The notes under the pieces were generated by a model, which was given only the letters and a program-made list of their open reading frames with translations, was not told the DNA's origin and made no database searches. This document shows positions 32,991 through 39,859 of a stretch of DNA of 39,859 nt, piece after piece. This DNA is from Armatimonadota bacterium (GTDB lineage Bacteria > Armatimonadota > JAAZEB01), in assembly GCA_012512505.1 (NCBI GenBank), contig JAAZEB010000150.1, forward strand, positions 1-39,859, written 5' to 3'. How positions within the stretch are numbered: the stretch's first letter is position 1; the number at the start of each line of letters is the position of its first letter. The translations under genes and the position numbers were made by a program.

Positions 32991-34574
32991 ATGAGCAGAA
33001 GAGTGCGTGTTTATGATACCACGTTGCGCGATGGCGCCCAGGCGGAGGGGATCAACTTCTCGCTGGAGGACTCGCTCCGGGTGGCGCTGCGCCTAGACGA
33101 GTTCGGTGTGGATTACATCGAGGGGGGATGGCCCGGCTCCAACCCGAAGGCGGTGGCCTTCTTCGAGCGAATCCGCGACGTGCCGCTGAAGCACGCCCGG
33201 GTGGCGGCGTTCGGCAGCACGCGCCGGGCACGCCTGGCCGCCGAGGACGACCCGAACCTGCGCACCCTCCTCGAAAGCGGGGCGCCCGTCCTCACCATCT
33301 TTGGCAAGTCGTGGGATCTCCACGTCACCGAGGCGCTGCGCGTCACCCTCGCGCAGAACCTGGAGATGATCGCCGACTCCATCCGCTTCCTGAAGGCACA
33401 CGTGTCGGAGGTGATTTACGACGCCGAGCACTTCTTCGACGGCTACCGCAGCGACCCCGAGTATGCCCTGGCAACGCTGCAGGCGGCCGAGGAGGCCGGC
33501 GCCGATTGCCTGGTGCTGTGCGACACGAACGGCGGCACCTTGCCGGGTCGGCTGGCAGACGCGATTCACGCCGTGCGGCAGCGCGTACGGGTACCGTTCG
33601 GCATCCACGCCCACAACGACTCCGAGATGGCCGTCGCCAACAGCGTGGTCGCCGTGGAGTTGGGCGCCAGCCACGTCCAGGGCACGATCAACGGCTTCGG
33701 CGAGCGCTGTGGCAACGCCAACCTCTGCTCCGTGCTGCCGATCCTGGAGCTGAAGCTGGGCCTGCAGACGGTGGGCCCCGAGAAGCTGCGCGGCCTCACC
33801 GAACTCTCCAACTTCATCAACGAAGTCGCCAACATGCCGCCCAACGACCGGCAGCCGTTTGTCGGCCGAAGCGCGTTTGCCCACAAAGGCGGGGTGCATG
33901 CCGACGCAATGCTGAAGAACGAAGAGACCTACGAGCACCTCTCTCCCGAGGCGGTGGGCAACACGCGGAAGATCATCGTCTCCGAGCTGGCCGGCGGGAG
34001 CAGCGTGCAGCAAAAGGCCAAAGAGTTCGGCGTGGACCTGACTAAGGACTCGCCGGTGACACGCCAGGTGCTGCAGAGGGTAATGGATCTGGAAAACGAG
34101 GGCTACTCCTTCGAGAGCGCCGAAGGCTCGCTGGAAGTGCTGGTGCGCAAGGCGATGAACCAGTACGAAAAGACGTTCGACCTGATCAGCTTCCGGGTCA
34201 CCGTCGAGAAGCGTGCCGAGGACCCAGAGCCGATCACCGAGGCCACCCTGAAGCTGCGCGTCAACGGCCACATCGCCCACACCGTCGCCGAGGGGGATGG
34301 CCCGGTTCACGCCCTCGACAACGCCATGCGCAAGGCGCTGCAGCAGTTCGTGCCACACCTGGCCGACATCCGCCTCACCGACTTCAAGGTGCGCGTGATC
34401 AACGTGCGCGAAGGCACCGCCGCCAAAGTGCGCGTCCTCGTCGAGTCGGCAGACAGCCGCGAGACGTGGAACACCATCGGCGTTTCTACGAACATCATCG
34501 AGGCCTCCTGGCAGGCGCTGGTGGATGCCGTGGACTACGCGATGATGCGCGAGCGGCGGCAAAACAGCACATAG
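32991..34574 (+). CDS. cimA: (R)-citramalate synthase
   Basis: 527 residues, LeuA superfamily, CimA type. Joins pyruvate and acetyl-CoA to citramalate, giving threonine-independent 2-oxobutyrate for isoleucine. Motifs: YDTTLRDGAQAEGINFSLEDSL (the AQAEG variant is typical of CimA rather than DGEQSPG of LeuA), GGWPGSNPKAV, HAHNDSEMAVANS, NGFGERCGNANL, GRSAFAHKGGVHADAM. A C-terminal regulatory domain is present. The ATG at 32991 has AGGTGA upstream; an ATG at 32973 in frame has no ribosome site. It is read from a TATAAT promoter 370 bp upstream. A 17-bp stem follows before the polyprenyl synthase gene. Confidence 0.93.
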   Translation: MSRRVRVYDTTLRDGAQAEGINFSLEDSLRVALRLDEFGVDYIEGGWPGSNPKAVAFFERIRDVPLKHARVAAFGSTRRARLAAEDDPNLRTLLESGAPVLTIFGKSWDLHVTEALRVTLAQNLEMIADSIRFLKAHVSEVIYDAEHFFDGYRSDPEYALATLQAAEEAGADCLVLCDTNGGTLPGRLADAIHAVRQRVRVPFGIHAHNDSEMAVANSVVAVELGASHVQGTINGFGERCGNANLCSVLPILELKLGLQTVGPEKLRGLTELSNFINEVANMPPNDRQPFVGRSAFAHKGGVHADAMLKNEETYEHLSPEAVGNTRKIIVSELAGGSSVQQKAKEFGVDLTKDSPVTRQVLQRVMDLENEGYSFESAEGSLEVLVRKAMNQYEKTFDLISFRVTVEKRAEDPEPITEATLKLRVNGHIAHTVAEGDGPVHALDNAMRKALQQFVPHLADIRLTDFKVRVINVREGTAAKVRVLVESADSRETWNTIGVSTNIIEASWQALVDAVDYAMMRERRQNST

Positions 34575-34579
34575 CACGT

Positions 34580-34627
34580 GTTCGGGCCGTGCGGCGTGAT
34601 TAGTCGGTTGCGCCGCGCGGCCCGAAC
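34580..34627. repeat. 17-bp inverted repeat between cimA and the polyprenyl synthase gene
   Basis: 34580-34596 pairs with 34611-34627 over all 17 positions (16 Watson-Crick, one G-U), 14-nt loop. It starts 6 bp after the cimA stop and ends 8 bases before the GGAGG of the next gene (34635-34639). No T-tract, so it is a processing or polarity stem rather than a classical terminator. Confidence 0.75.
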
Positions 34628-34645
34628 CCTGCCCGGAGGTTACCT

Positions 34646-35683
34646 GTGCCCCTTGCCGACCTCGCGAGTGAGTATGTACCGGCGATTGACGCCGAGATGA
34701 GCGCCGTCCTAGACGAGCGCCCCGAACCGCTGGACCTATACGACTACCTGCGCTATCACCTCGGGTGGGTGGACGAAGACTTCCAGCCGCTGGCTCAGCC
34801 CCTGCAGCGCCGCTATGGCGGCAAGCGCCTGCGGCCGATTCTCTGCCTGCTTGCCTACCGCAGCGTCCGGGAGGATTGGCAGCGGGCACTCCCGGCGGCA
34901 GCCGCCGTCGAGTTGATCCAGAACTTCACCTTGATCCACGACGACGTGGAAGACAACGACCCGGAGCGCCGCCACCGGCCCACCCTCTGGAGGCTGTGGG
35001 GCGTGCCCCAGGCGATCAACGCCGGTTCCTGCATGCAGGCGCTGGTGAACCGCGCGGTGTTCCGCCTGGCGGACCAGGGCGTGCCCGAGCGCCACATCCT
35101 TTTGGCAACGCGGATCCTGACCGACTGCATCCTGGAGCTGACCGAAGGCCAGTACCTGGATATCTCCTTTGAGAGCCGCTTCGAGGTGACCCTGGAGCAG
35201 TACTTCTCCATGGCCAACCGCAAGACCGGGGCGCTGATGGAGGCAGCTACCTGGCTCGGCGCCCTCCTGGCAGGCGGCGACGAAGAGACCATCGCTGCCT
35301 GGCGGGCGCTGGGCCGCTCGTTCGGGCTGGCGTTCCAGGCGCGCGATGACCTGCTGGGCATCTGGGAGAAGGCGGAGGCCACCGGAAAAGCCGTGGCCGG
35401 CGACATCCTGAAGCGCAAGATGAGCCTGCCGATTGTCTACGCCCTGACCCACGCCCCAACGTCCGACCGCCAGGCGATCCTCACCGTCTACTCTCAACTG
35501 GAGACCCGCCCGGCCGACGTGAAGCGGGTGGTGCAAGTGCTGGATCGGTGCGATGCGCGCGCCTACTGCGTCAGCGTCGTGCAGCAGCACACGGCGGCGG
35601 CCCAGGCCGCGCTGGACCGGCTGCCGGATTGCCCCAGCGTTGCCAAGGCGCGCGGCCTGGTGCGGCTCGTTGCCGCGGTGTGA
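34646..35683 (+). CDS. Polyprenyl (geranylgeranyl/octaprenyl-type) diphosphate synthase
   Basis: 345 residues, trans-prenyltransferase. Makes isoprenoid diphosphates for quinones, carotenoids or lipids. The first Asp-rich motif is intact (LIHDDVEDND, DDxxD), with GGKRLRP (substrate-binding basic residues) before it. The second reads FQARDDLLGIW, where the final Asp of the usual DDxxD is Gly. The KxxLP-like motif is KRKMSLPIVYAL. A GTG start at 34646 follows CGGAGG. The product chain length cannot be called: residues before the first motif are large and aromatic (NFTLIHDD). Second gene after the cimA promoter; miaA starts 46 bp later. Confidence 0.9.
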   Translation: MPLADLASEYVPAIDAEMSAVLDERPEPLDLYDYLRYHLGWVDEDFQPLAQPLQRRYGGKRLRPILCLLAYRSVREDWQRALPAAAAVELIQNFTLIHDDVEDNDPERRHRPTLWRLWGVPQAINAGSCMQALVNRAVFRLADQGVPERHILLATRILTDCILELTEGQYLDISFESRFEVTLEQYFSMANRKTGALMEAATWLGALLAGGDEETIAAWRALGRSFGLAFQARDDLLGIWEKAEATGKAVAGDILKRKMSLPIVYALTHAPTSDRQAILTVYSQLETRPADVKRVVQVLDRCDARAYCVSVVQQHTAAAQAALDRLPDCPSVAKARGLVRLVAAV

Positions 35684-35729
35684 CGCTGGCCCCGGTGGGT
35701 ATGGTTCGGAGCACCCGGAGGCATCGGTA

Positions 35730-36947
35730 TTGACGAGGCGAGCAGAGAGCGCGGAGCTGGCCCCCCCCATCCCCCCCGAAACCGGGGGGGCTCCGAGCCC
35801 AACTCCCCCCAACATTGGGGGGTCGGGGGGGCAAGAGAGCCCAGCTCCCCCCGATCTCGGGGGGTCAGGGGGGCAAGAGAGCCCAGCTCCCCCCAACATT
35901 GGGGGGCCGGGGGGGCAAGAGAGCCTAGCTCCCCCCAACATTGGGGGGCCGGGGGGACAAGAGAGCCCTGCTCCCCCCAGCATTGGGGGGTCGGGGGGGC
36001 AGTCGCGTGAATCTCAGCCCCCGGTGGCGATCCTGACCGGCCCTACCGGCGTAGGGAAGACGGAGGTGGGCGTCCTGGTCGCGGAGGCCCTGGGCACCGA
36101 GATCATCAACGCCGACTCGATGCAGGTCTACCGGGAGATGCACGCCGGCACGGCGAAGCCCTCCCCCGCGGAGCAGGCGCGGGTGCCGCACCACCTGGTG
36201 GATGTCACCTCCGTGGCCGAGGTGTTCACCGTGGCGGATTTCCGCGCGCTGGCGATTCCCATCCTGGAACAGCTGCTGGCCGAGGGGAAGATCCCGCTGG
36301 TGGTGGGAGGCACGCGCCTCTACATCAAGGCGCTCACCGAGGGCTTCTTTCCCGGGCCGCCGCGCGACCCGGAGTTCCGTGCCCGCATGGAGGCGCTGGC
36401 GCGAGAGCACGGGCGGCCCTATCTGCACGCGTTGCTGGCCGAGGTGGACCCGGCAAAGGCGGCACAACTTTCCCCGCACGACCAAAAGCGGATCATCCGC
36501 GCCCTGGAGGTGCACCACCTCACCGGCCGGCGCATCAGCGAGGTGCAGGCGGAGAGCCGCGCGGCGCCCCATCCCTACCACGTGATCTTGATCGGCCTGG
36601 TGCGCGAGCGCGACGAGCTGTACCGGCGCATCGACGAGCGCGTCGATCGCATGCTGGAGGAGGGCCTAATCGACGAGGTGCGCCGTCTCCACGCCGCCGG
36701 CCTCGACGAGCGGTTGACGGCGATCCAGGCGCACGGCTACAAAGAGGTGATCGGCTACCTGCGGGGGCAGTACGACCTGGAGGAGGCGATCCGCATCACC
36801 AAGCGCAACACACGCCACTACGCCCGCCGCCAGCTCTCGTGGCTGCGGCAGGAGCCGGGCATCCACCTCCTCGATGCCTCTCGCCCGCCCGCCGTCGTCG
36901 CCGACGAGGCCGTGGCGATCATCCGTGCCGAAGCCACGCGCGGTTGA
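35730..36947 (+). CDS. miaA: tRNA dimethylallyltransferase with N-terminal repeat extension
   Basis: Adds a dimethylallyl group to A37 of tRNAs that read UNN codons; its substrate is DMAPP. The core starts with P-loop ILTGPTGVGKT (104-111) and has INADSMQVYREMHAGTAKP, VVGGTRLYIKAL, the D/Q loop HDQKRIIRALEV, and IQAHGYKEVIGYLRG...KRNTRHYARRQLSWLR. The normal size is about 310 residues; from the TTG at 35730 (GGAGG in front) it is 405. The extra residues (about 12-95) are Pro/Gly repeats coded by a 42-bp array in frame. The alternative is a GTG at 36024, just before the P-loop, with no good ribosome site nearby. Whether the tail is made is uncertain. It follows the polyprenyl synthase gene by 46 bp. 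Confidence 0.9.
   Translation: MTRRAESAELAPPIPPETGGAPSPTPPNIGGSGGQESPAPPDLGGSGGQESPAPPNIGGPGGQESLAPPNIGGPGGQESPAPPSIGGSGGQSRESQPPVAILTGPTGVGKTEVGVLVAEALGTEIINADSMQVYREMHAGTAKPSPAEQARVPHHLVDVTSVAEVFTVADFRALAIPILEQLLAEGKIPLVVGGTRLYIKALTEGFFPGPPRDPEFRARMEALAREHGRPYLHALLAEVDPAKAAQLSPHDQKRIIRALEVHHLTGRRISEVQAESRAAPHPYHVILIGLVRERDELYRRIDERVDRMLEEGLIDEVRRLHAAGLDERLTAIQAHGYKEVIGYLRGQYDLEEAIRITKRNTRHYARRQLSWLRQEPGIHLLDASRPPAVVADEAVAIIRAEATRG
35801..36001. repeat. Five 42-bp tandem units, each with a CCCCCCNNNNNNGGGGGG palindrome
   Basis: Palindromes at 35805-35822, 35847-35864, 35889-35906, 35931-35948 and 35973-35990, mostly CCCCCCAACATTGGGGGG, spaced exactly 42 bp. A degenerate copy precedes them (35771-35790). 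The units are joined by GGGGGGGCAAGAGAGCC-like links. 42 is a multiple of three, so the miaA frame stays open (PPNIGGPGGQESPA per unit). Base usage differs sharply from the genes around it. Confidence 0.92.
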
Positions 36948-37028
36948 GGCTGCACCGACCCACGGTCGGGCGTCGCGTTTACCAGATCGGGCTACCGGGA
37001 AGCCTCCCGGGCGAAGGGAGGTGGGCCG

Positions 37029-38147
37029 ATGAGCTTCCGGCTGGGCAAGATCTGGGGCTTCCCGGTAGAGATCGACATCTCCTGGTTCATCATCTTCGCG
37101 CTGTTCGCGTGGAGTCTATCGACCCGCGTCTTCCCGACGCTGCTGCCCGGCGGCGCGGCCAGCCTCAACTGGACCCTCGGCGTCATCGCTGCCCTGCTCC
37201 TCTTCGCCAGTGTGCTGGTCCACGAGTTGGCCCACTCCTACGTGGCGATCAAGAACGGGCTGCCGATTGGTGGCATCACCCTCTTCCTCTTCGGCGGGGT
37301 GAGCAAGATGATGGAGGAGCCGCGCAGCCCCGGCCTGGAGCTGCGGATGTCCGCGGCGGGTCCGCTCACCAGCCTGGTGCTGGGCGGCCTGTTCTGGGCG
37401 TTCAGCAACGGCGCGCGGGCGGTGGGGCTGCCTGCCCCGGTGATCGCCGTGGCCGGCTACCTGGCGATCATCAACGTGCTGCTCGCCATCTTCAACATGC
37501 TGCCTGGGTTCCCGCTGGACGGCGGCCGGGTGCTGCGCGCCATCCTCTGGCAAAGCACCGGCAGCCTGGATCGCGCCACCCGCTATGCCTCTTACTCGGG
37601 GCAGGCGTTCGGCTACCTGTTCATGCTGATGGGCGTGTTCATCCTCTTCAGCGGCAACTTCCTCGGCGGGATCTGGATCGGGGTGATCGGCTGGTTCCTG
37701 GTGAGCATGGCGCAGACCGCCTACCAGCAGCTCGTGGTGCGCCGCGCCCTCTCCGGGGTGACGGTGGAGCGGATCATGCAGCGCGAGGTGCCCGCGATTG
37801 ACCCGCAACTGACCCTGCGCGACCTGGTGGATCAATACTTCATGCGTCACGACTATGCGGCCTACCCCGTGGTGGAGGGGGAACGCCTGCTCGGGATCGT
37901 GACGGTGGAGGACGTGCGCGACACGCCGCGCGAGGAATGGGATACCACCACGGTGGTCGAGGCGGCACGCCCTGCCGATGCCCATCGCACCATCGACGAG
38001 TCGGAGGATGCCTGGCACGCCCTGAGCCAGATGCTGCAAGAGGATGTTCGCCGCCTCCTGGTGGTGCGCGACGGGCGCCTGGAGGGCGTGGTCTCGCGTG
38101 ACGGCGTTCTGCGCGTGGTGCGGACCAAGCTGCAGCTCGGCACCTGA
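37029..38147 (+). CDS. Site-2-type membrane metalloprotease (M50) with CBS pair
   Basis: 372 residues. Membrane helices hold the zinc site: VLVHELAHSYVAI (HExxH, about residues 65-75) and the distal Asp motif NMLPGFPLDGGRVLRAIL. There are roughly six hydrophobic segments up to about 225. The C-terminal third has two CBS motifs (VERIMQREVPAIDPQLTLRDLVDQYFMRHDYAAYPVVEGERLLGIVTVEDV; RRLLVVRDGRLEGVVSRDGVLRVV) that may sense adenine nucleotides. This is the Rv2625c/Synechocystis S2P-like subfamily (small M50B with CBS). The ATG has GGGAGG 5-10 nt before it. The gap from miaA is 81 bp with two short hairpins. Likely to regulate or degrade membrane substrates; no anti-sigma factor is seen nearby. 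Confidence 0.9.
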   Translation: MSFRLGKIWGFPVEIDISWFIIFALFAWSLSTRVFPTLLPGGAASLNWTLGVIAALLLFASVLVHELAHSYVAIKNGLPIGGITLFLFGGVSKMMEEPRSPGLELRMSAAGPLTSLVLGGLFWAFSNGARAVGLPAPVIAVAGYLAIINVLLAIFNMLPGFPLDGGRVLRAILWQSTGSLDRATRYASYSGQAFGYLFMLMGVFILFSGNFLGGIWIGVIGWFLVSMAQTAYQQLVVRRALSGVTVERIMQREVPAIDPQLTLRDLVDQYFMRHDYAAYPVVEGERLLGIVTVEDVRDTPREEWDTTTVVEAARPADAHRTIDESEDAWHALSQMLQEDVRRLLVVRDGRLEGVVSRDGVLRVVRTKLQLGT

Positions 38148-38172
38148 GCCGCTCAGCATGGGGAGCAGACGG

Positions 38173-38385
38173 ATGAGCGACGAACGAGTGAGCGAGCACC
38201 CGGTCTACGAGCCTCAACCGGAGACGGCCGCCGAGCCACCGCGCGAGCCGCTGCCGCCGGAGCCGCGCGGCAGCGACTGGCCGTTCCCCCGCCTCAGCGG
38301 TGGCGGCCCCAGCCTCACCGAGGAGCCGCCCGACCCGGAGAGCGCCCTCGGCCACGACGAAGTGCGCGACGCGGCGCCGCCCTAA
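38173..38385 (+). CDS. Small acidic Pro/Glu-rich protein of unknown function
   Basis: 70 residues, probably disordered: Pro 17, Glu 13, no Cys, no hydrophobic run. The ATG at 38173 has GGGGAG upstream; an ATG at 38158 is in frame but less well placed. It starts 25 bp after the stop of the protease and shares its strand. The composition matches no known family. It might be a soluble partner of the protease or a spurious small gene; the ribosome site and operon position support reality. Confidence 0.55.
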   Translation: MSDERVSEHPVYEPQPETAAEPPREPLPPEPRGSDWPFPRLSGGGPSLTEEPPDPESALGHDEVRDAAPP

Positions 38386-38509
38386 AACGCCTCAGCGCGC
38401 AACGAGGGCACCTCGCCGCCCGCCGCGGGGCGCACGGCGAACAGTGTGGCGCCACGGCACGTCGTAGAACTTGTCGGCGCCGGCCGGCCCCACCGGCACG
38501 CCAAGCCCA

Positions 38510-38588
38510 CCTATCGGCATAGGAGGGGTTTCCGACCCCGATGCCTACCCCCATCGGCATCAGGAGACGCAGCCGGCGGGACGCCGGC
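38510..38588. repeat. Row of four perfect hairpins
   Basis: In order: CCTATCGGCATAGG (38510-38523, 5-bp stem), GGGGT/ACCCC (38525-38539), GATGCC/GGCATC (38540-38561) and GCCGGCG/CGCCGGC (38572-38588). The ATCGGCAT tetrad recurs in the first and third. Such density is unlikely in a simple promoter region. Confidence 0.6.
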
Positions 38589-38650
38589 GATCCGACCGCG
38601 ATATGATCCCACCGGCAACGGTTTGGGGTGCCGCGAACCGTACGCGAACC

Positions 38651-38723
38651 GTAGGGGCGAAGCAGTGGTGCACTAGACGTACTGCGCCGCAATCTGTCTG
38701 AACCGCCACTGCTTCGCCCCTAC
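38651..38723. repeat. 73-bp inverted-repeat element (MITE-like)
   Basis: GTAGGGGCGAAGCAGTGG (38651-38668) and its exact complement at 38706-38723, with 37 bp between. The GTAGGGGCGAAGCA end is a motif that recurs as a dispersed palindrome in several bacterial phyla. No transposase is nearby; target-site duplication is not evident. The CGCGAACCGTA motif repeated just before it may be part of the insertion site. Confidence 0.6.
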
Positions 38724-39022
38724 CACCGCCCGGAGACCGGCGAACGGCCCGCGGAGGGGCGCTCGTCCGCCAGAACACCCGCGTGGCTCCGGCAATCCGT
38801 TGCGCCGTTGCGCATTCGGGAGGAAACGCCCGGCGCGGCGTCGAAATCAGAACAATCAGCAGGTTTATCCCCGGGTACAGGACCATGGTGCGGGGATCGG
38901 CGTGAGCCGGCACTTTGCTCCTCATCCCCACCCGCGGCACCGGGGCCCTGTGCCATCGGCGGCGCCGGTCGTCTCGGCCGGCATCGCCGCGAGGCGCGTT
39001 TCGCGCGTGGAAGGAGGCGAGG

Positions 39023-39859
39023 TTGTCCGTTCAGGCCGGGATTCGCGTGTTGGTCCCCTGTCTCTGCATTCTTCTCAGCGCCACTCAGGCGCATGCGCTG
39101 TACTCCTATTCCGACGTGGTCGCCAAGCTCCAGGAGTGGTCCGCCCGTCCGTGCGCCGAGGAGAGCGCGCGGCTGCGGGTGGTGCGCCTCGGCACCACCG
39201 TGAAGGGGCGCGCCATCTTGATGGCCGTCCTCGGCGGCGCGGAGACCCCACCGCTGGAGAGCGACGAGACCGCCGCAGAAGACCCCGGCCCCTGGGCGAC
39301 ACCCGCCACCACGACAGACCCGGCCGGCCAGACGGAACCCGCCACCCCGGCGGACGAGGGGGATACTGAAGAGAACCTTCCGCCGGACGGCGAGGCCGCC
39401 GCGGCGGAAGGCGATACCGAGGAGAACGCGTTGGCCGCCGCGGAGGCGACCGATGCCCTGGTGCTGGCCCTGGAGCCGGCCGAGGAGTCGCCGGCGCCCA
39501 CCGAGAGTGCCACGCCCGAGGCGGCCGACGAGGCGCCCCCGGTTCTGCCGTCACTTCCGGACGGCCCCCGGCGCGTCTTTGTCGTCGGCCGGCAGCATGG
39601 CAACGAGCCGGCGCCCACTGAGGCGATCCTGCGCTTCCTGGAGCAGTACGCGGGCACGACCGACCCGGCGAAGCTGGATCTGCTGCGGCGCGTCACCTTC
39701 TACGTGGTGCCGATGCTCAATGCCGACGGGGCCGTGGCTAACCAGCGCCGCAACGCGCGCAACGTGGACCTAAACCGCGATTGGGTGAAGCAGAGCCAGC
39801 CGGAGACACAGACGATCGTGCGCGCCGTGCGCGAGATCCAGCCGCACCTGGTGGTGGAC
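39023..39859 (+). CDS. Exported M14-family zinc carboxypeptidase, 3' part cut off by window edge
   Basis: 279 residues visible. TTG start at 39023 with GGAAGGAGG in front. Signal peptide to about residue 25 (VLVPCLCILLSATQAHA). An N-terminal strand pair (LRVVRLGTTVKGRAILMAVLGGA) leads into M14 motifs: GRQHGNEPAPTEAILRF (H192, E195 as zinc ligands), VVPMLNADG, and RRNARNVDLNRDW (Arg, Asn-Arg substrate site). The second zinc His and the catalytic Glu are beyond the window. Between the strand pair and H192 lies a 105-residue acidic, Ala/Pro/Thr-rich insertion (about 74-178) with two EGDTEEN-type repeats. It should hydrolyse peptides or a peptidoglycan-peptide bond outside the cytoplasm. Confidence 0.88.
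   Translation, partial: MSVQAGIRVLVPCLCILLSATQAHALYSYSDVVAKLQEWSARPCAEESARLRVVRLGTTVKGRAILMAVLGGAETPPLESDETAAEDPGPWATPATTTDPAGQTEPATPADEGDTEENLPPDGEAAAAEGDTEENALAAAEATDALVLALEPAEESPAPTESATPEAADEAPPVLPSLPDGPRRVFVVGRQHGNEPAPTEAILRFLEQYAGTTDPAKLDLLRRVTFYVVPMLNADGAVANQRRNARNVDLNRDWVKQSQPETQTIVRAVREIQPHLVVD

Larger units (their letters stand above)
38386..39022. other. 637-bp gene-free stretch rich in palindromes
   Basis: No convincing gene. It holds an 18-bp perfect inverted repeat (38651-38668 with 38706-38723) and a row of four small perfect hairpins at 38510-38588, described separately. The last 300 bp show no clear promoter for the carboxypeptidase gene. Confidence 0.6.

Noticed and set aside
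35553-35729. Earlier start of miaA inside the polyprenyl synthase gene
   Set aside because: It would overlap 130 bp of another gene and has no ribosome site; TTG 35730 has GGAGG at the right distance.
35801-36001. CRISPR array
   Set aside because: The 42-bp units are contiguous and near-identical with no spacers; no cas genes nearby.

Overview
The window is about 40 kb of GC-rich, gene-dense bacterial chromosome with no rRNA or tRNA gene and no transposase, integrase or phage gene that I can see. The mix suggests an Armatimonadota-like or other deep-branching, Gram-negative-type heterotroph. The pointers are a full mreBCD set, a prepilin-type secreted protein, a GH106-like glycosidase, an MlrC-type peptidase, a double-cubane-cluster-type dehydratase pair, and leuA with cimA. 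This placement is an inference with low confidence. Most starts have clear GGAGG-type ribosome sites, and GTG/TTG starts are common. Sigma-70-like promoters with TTGACN-17-TANNNT spacing can be read in several gaps.

Layout. 1-5046 (minus): 5'-part of dnaG (cut by the window edge), two paralogous secreted proteins with Gly/Met/Pro-rich centres, and an exported SGNH hydrolase with a CBM9-like tail. 5363-8263 (plus): a GH106-like glycosidase. 8270-10736 (plus): a strong promoter, a 360-nt highly structured leader with a 12-residue leader peptide, then an HgdB/YjiM-like iron-sulfur dehydratase-family protein and its ATPase activator. 10966-12868: a cold-shock protein and, convergent to it, an MlrC-like protein. 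12969-16679 (plus): promoter, 500-nt leader, a tandem-NYN protein and purC. 16704-20025 (minus): a prepilin/FecR fusion followed by a CHASE2/HD-GYP sensor. 20229-23229: an adenosine-deaminase-like protein (minus), then an epimerase and a UroD-like protein (plus). 23247-24368 (minus): a FemAB-type ligase whose promoter is back-to-back with that of the next operon. 24444-32467 (plus): mreBCD-ilvB-ilvN-orf-ilvC-leuA, led by a leader with an intrinsic-terminator-like hairpin. 32592-38385 (plus): cimA from its own promoter, a polyprenyl synthase, miaA with an in-frame 42-bp repeat array, a site-2-type protease and a small acidic protein. 38386-39022: a gene-free, palindrome-rich stretch. 39023-end: 5'-part of an exported M14 carboxypeptidase.

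How the genes work together. The ilv-leu-cim block makes branched-chain amino acids: acetolactate synthase, KARI, isopropylmalate synthase, and citramalate synthase for 2-oxobutyrate. mreBCD, the FemAB-like ligase and the polyprenyl synthase serve the envelope. The prepilin-FecR and CHASE2-HD-GYP pair looks like a surface-sensing, cyclic-di-GMP-degrading module.

The best candidate for something undescribed is the leader RNA at 8305-8664. It holds a four-way junction whose closing stem buries a near-perfect Shine-Dalgarno and the start codon of a leader peptide. A second domain follows with mutually exclusive helices and a sequence complementary to the downstream ribosome site. Other candidates are the two-state hairpin in the mreB leader, the secreted Gly/Met/Pro proteins, and the repeat array inside the 5' end of miaA.
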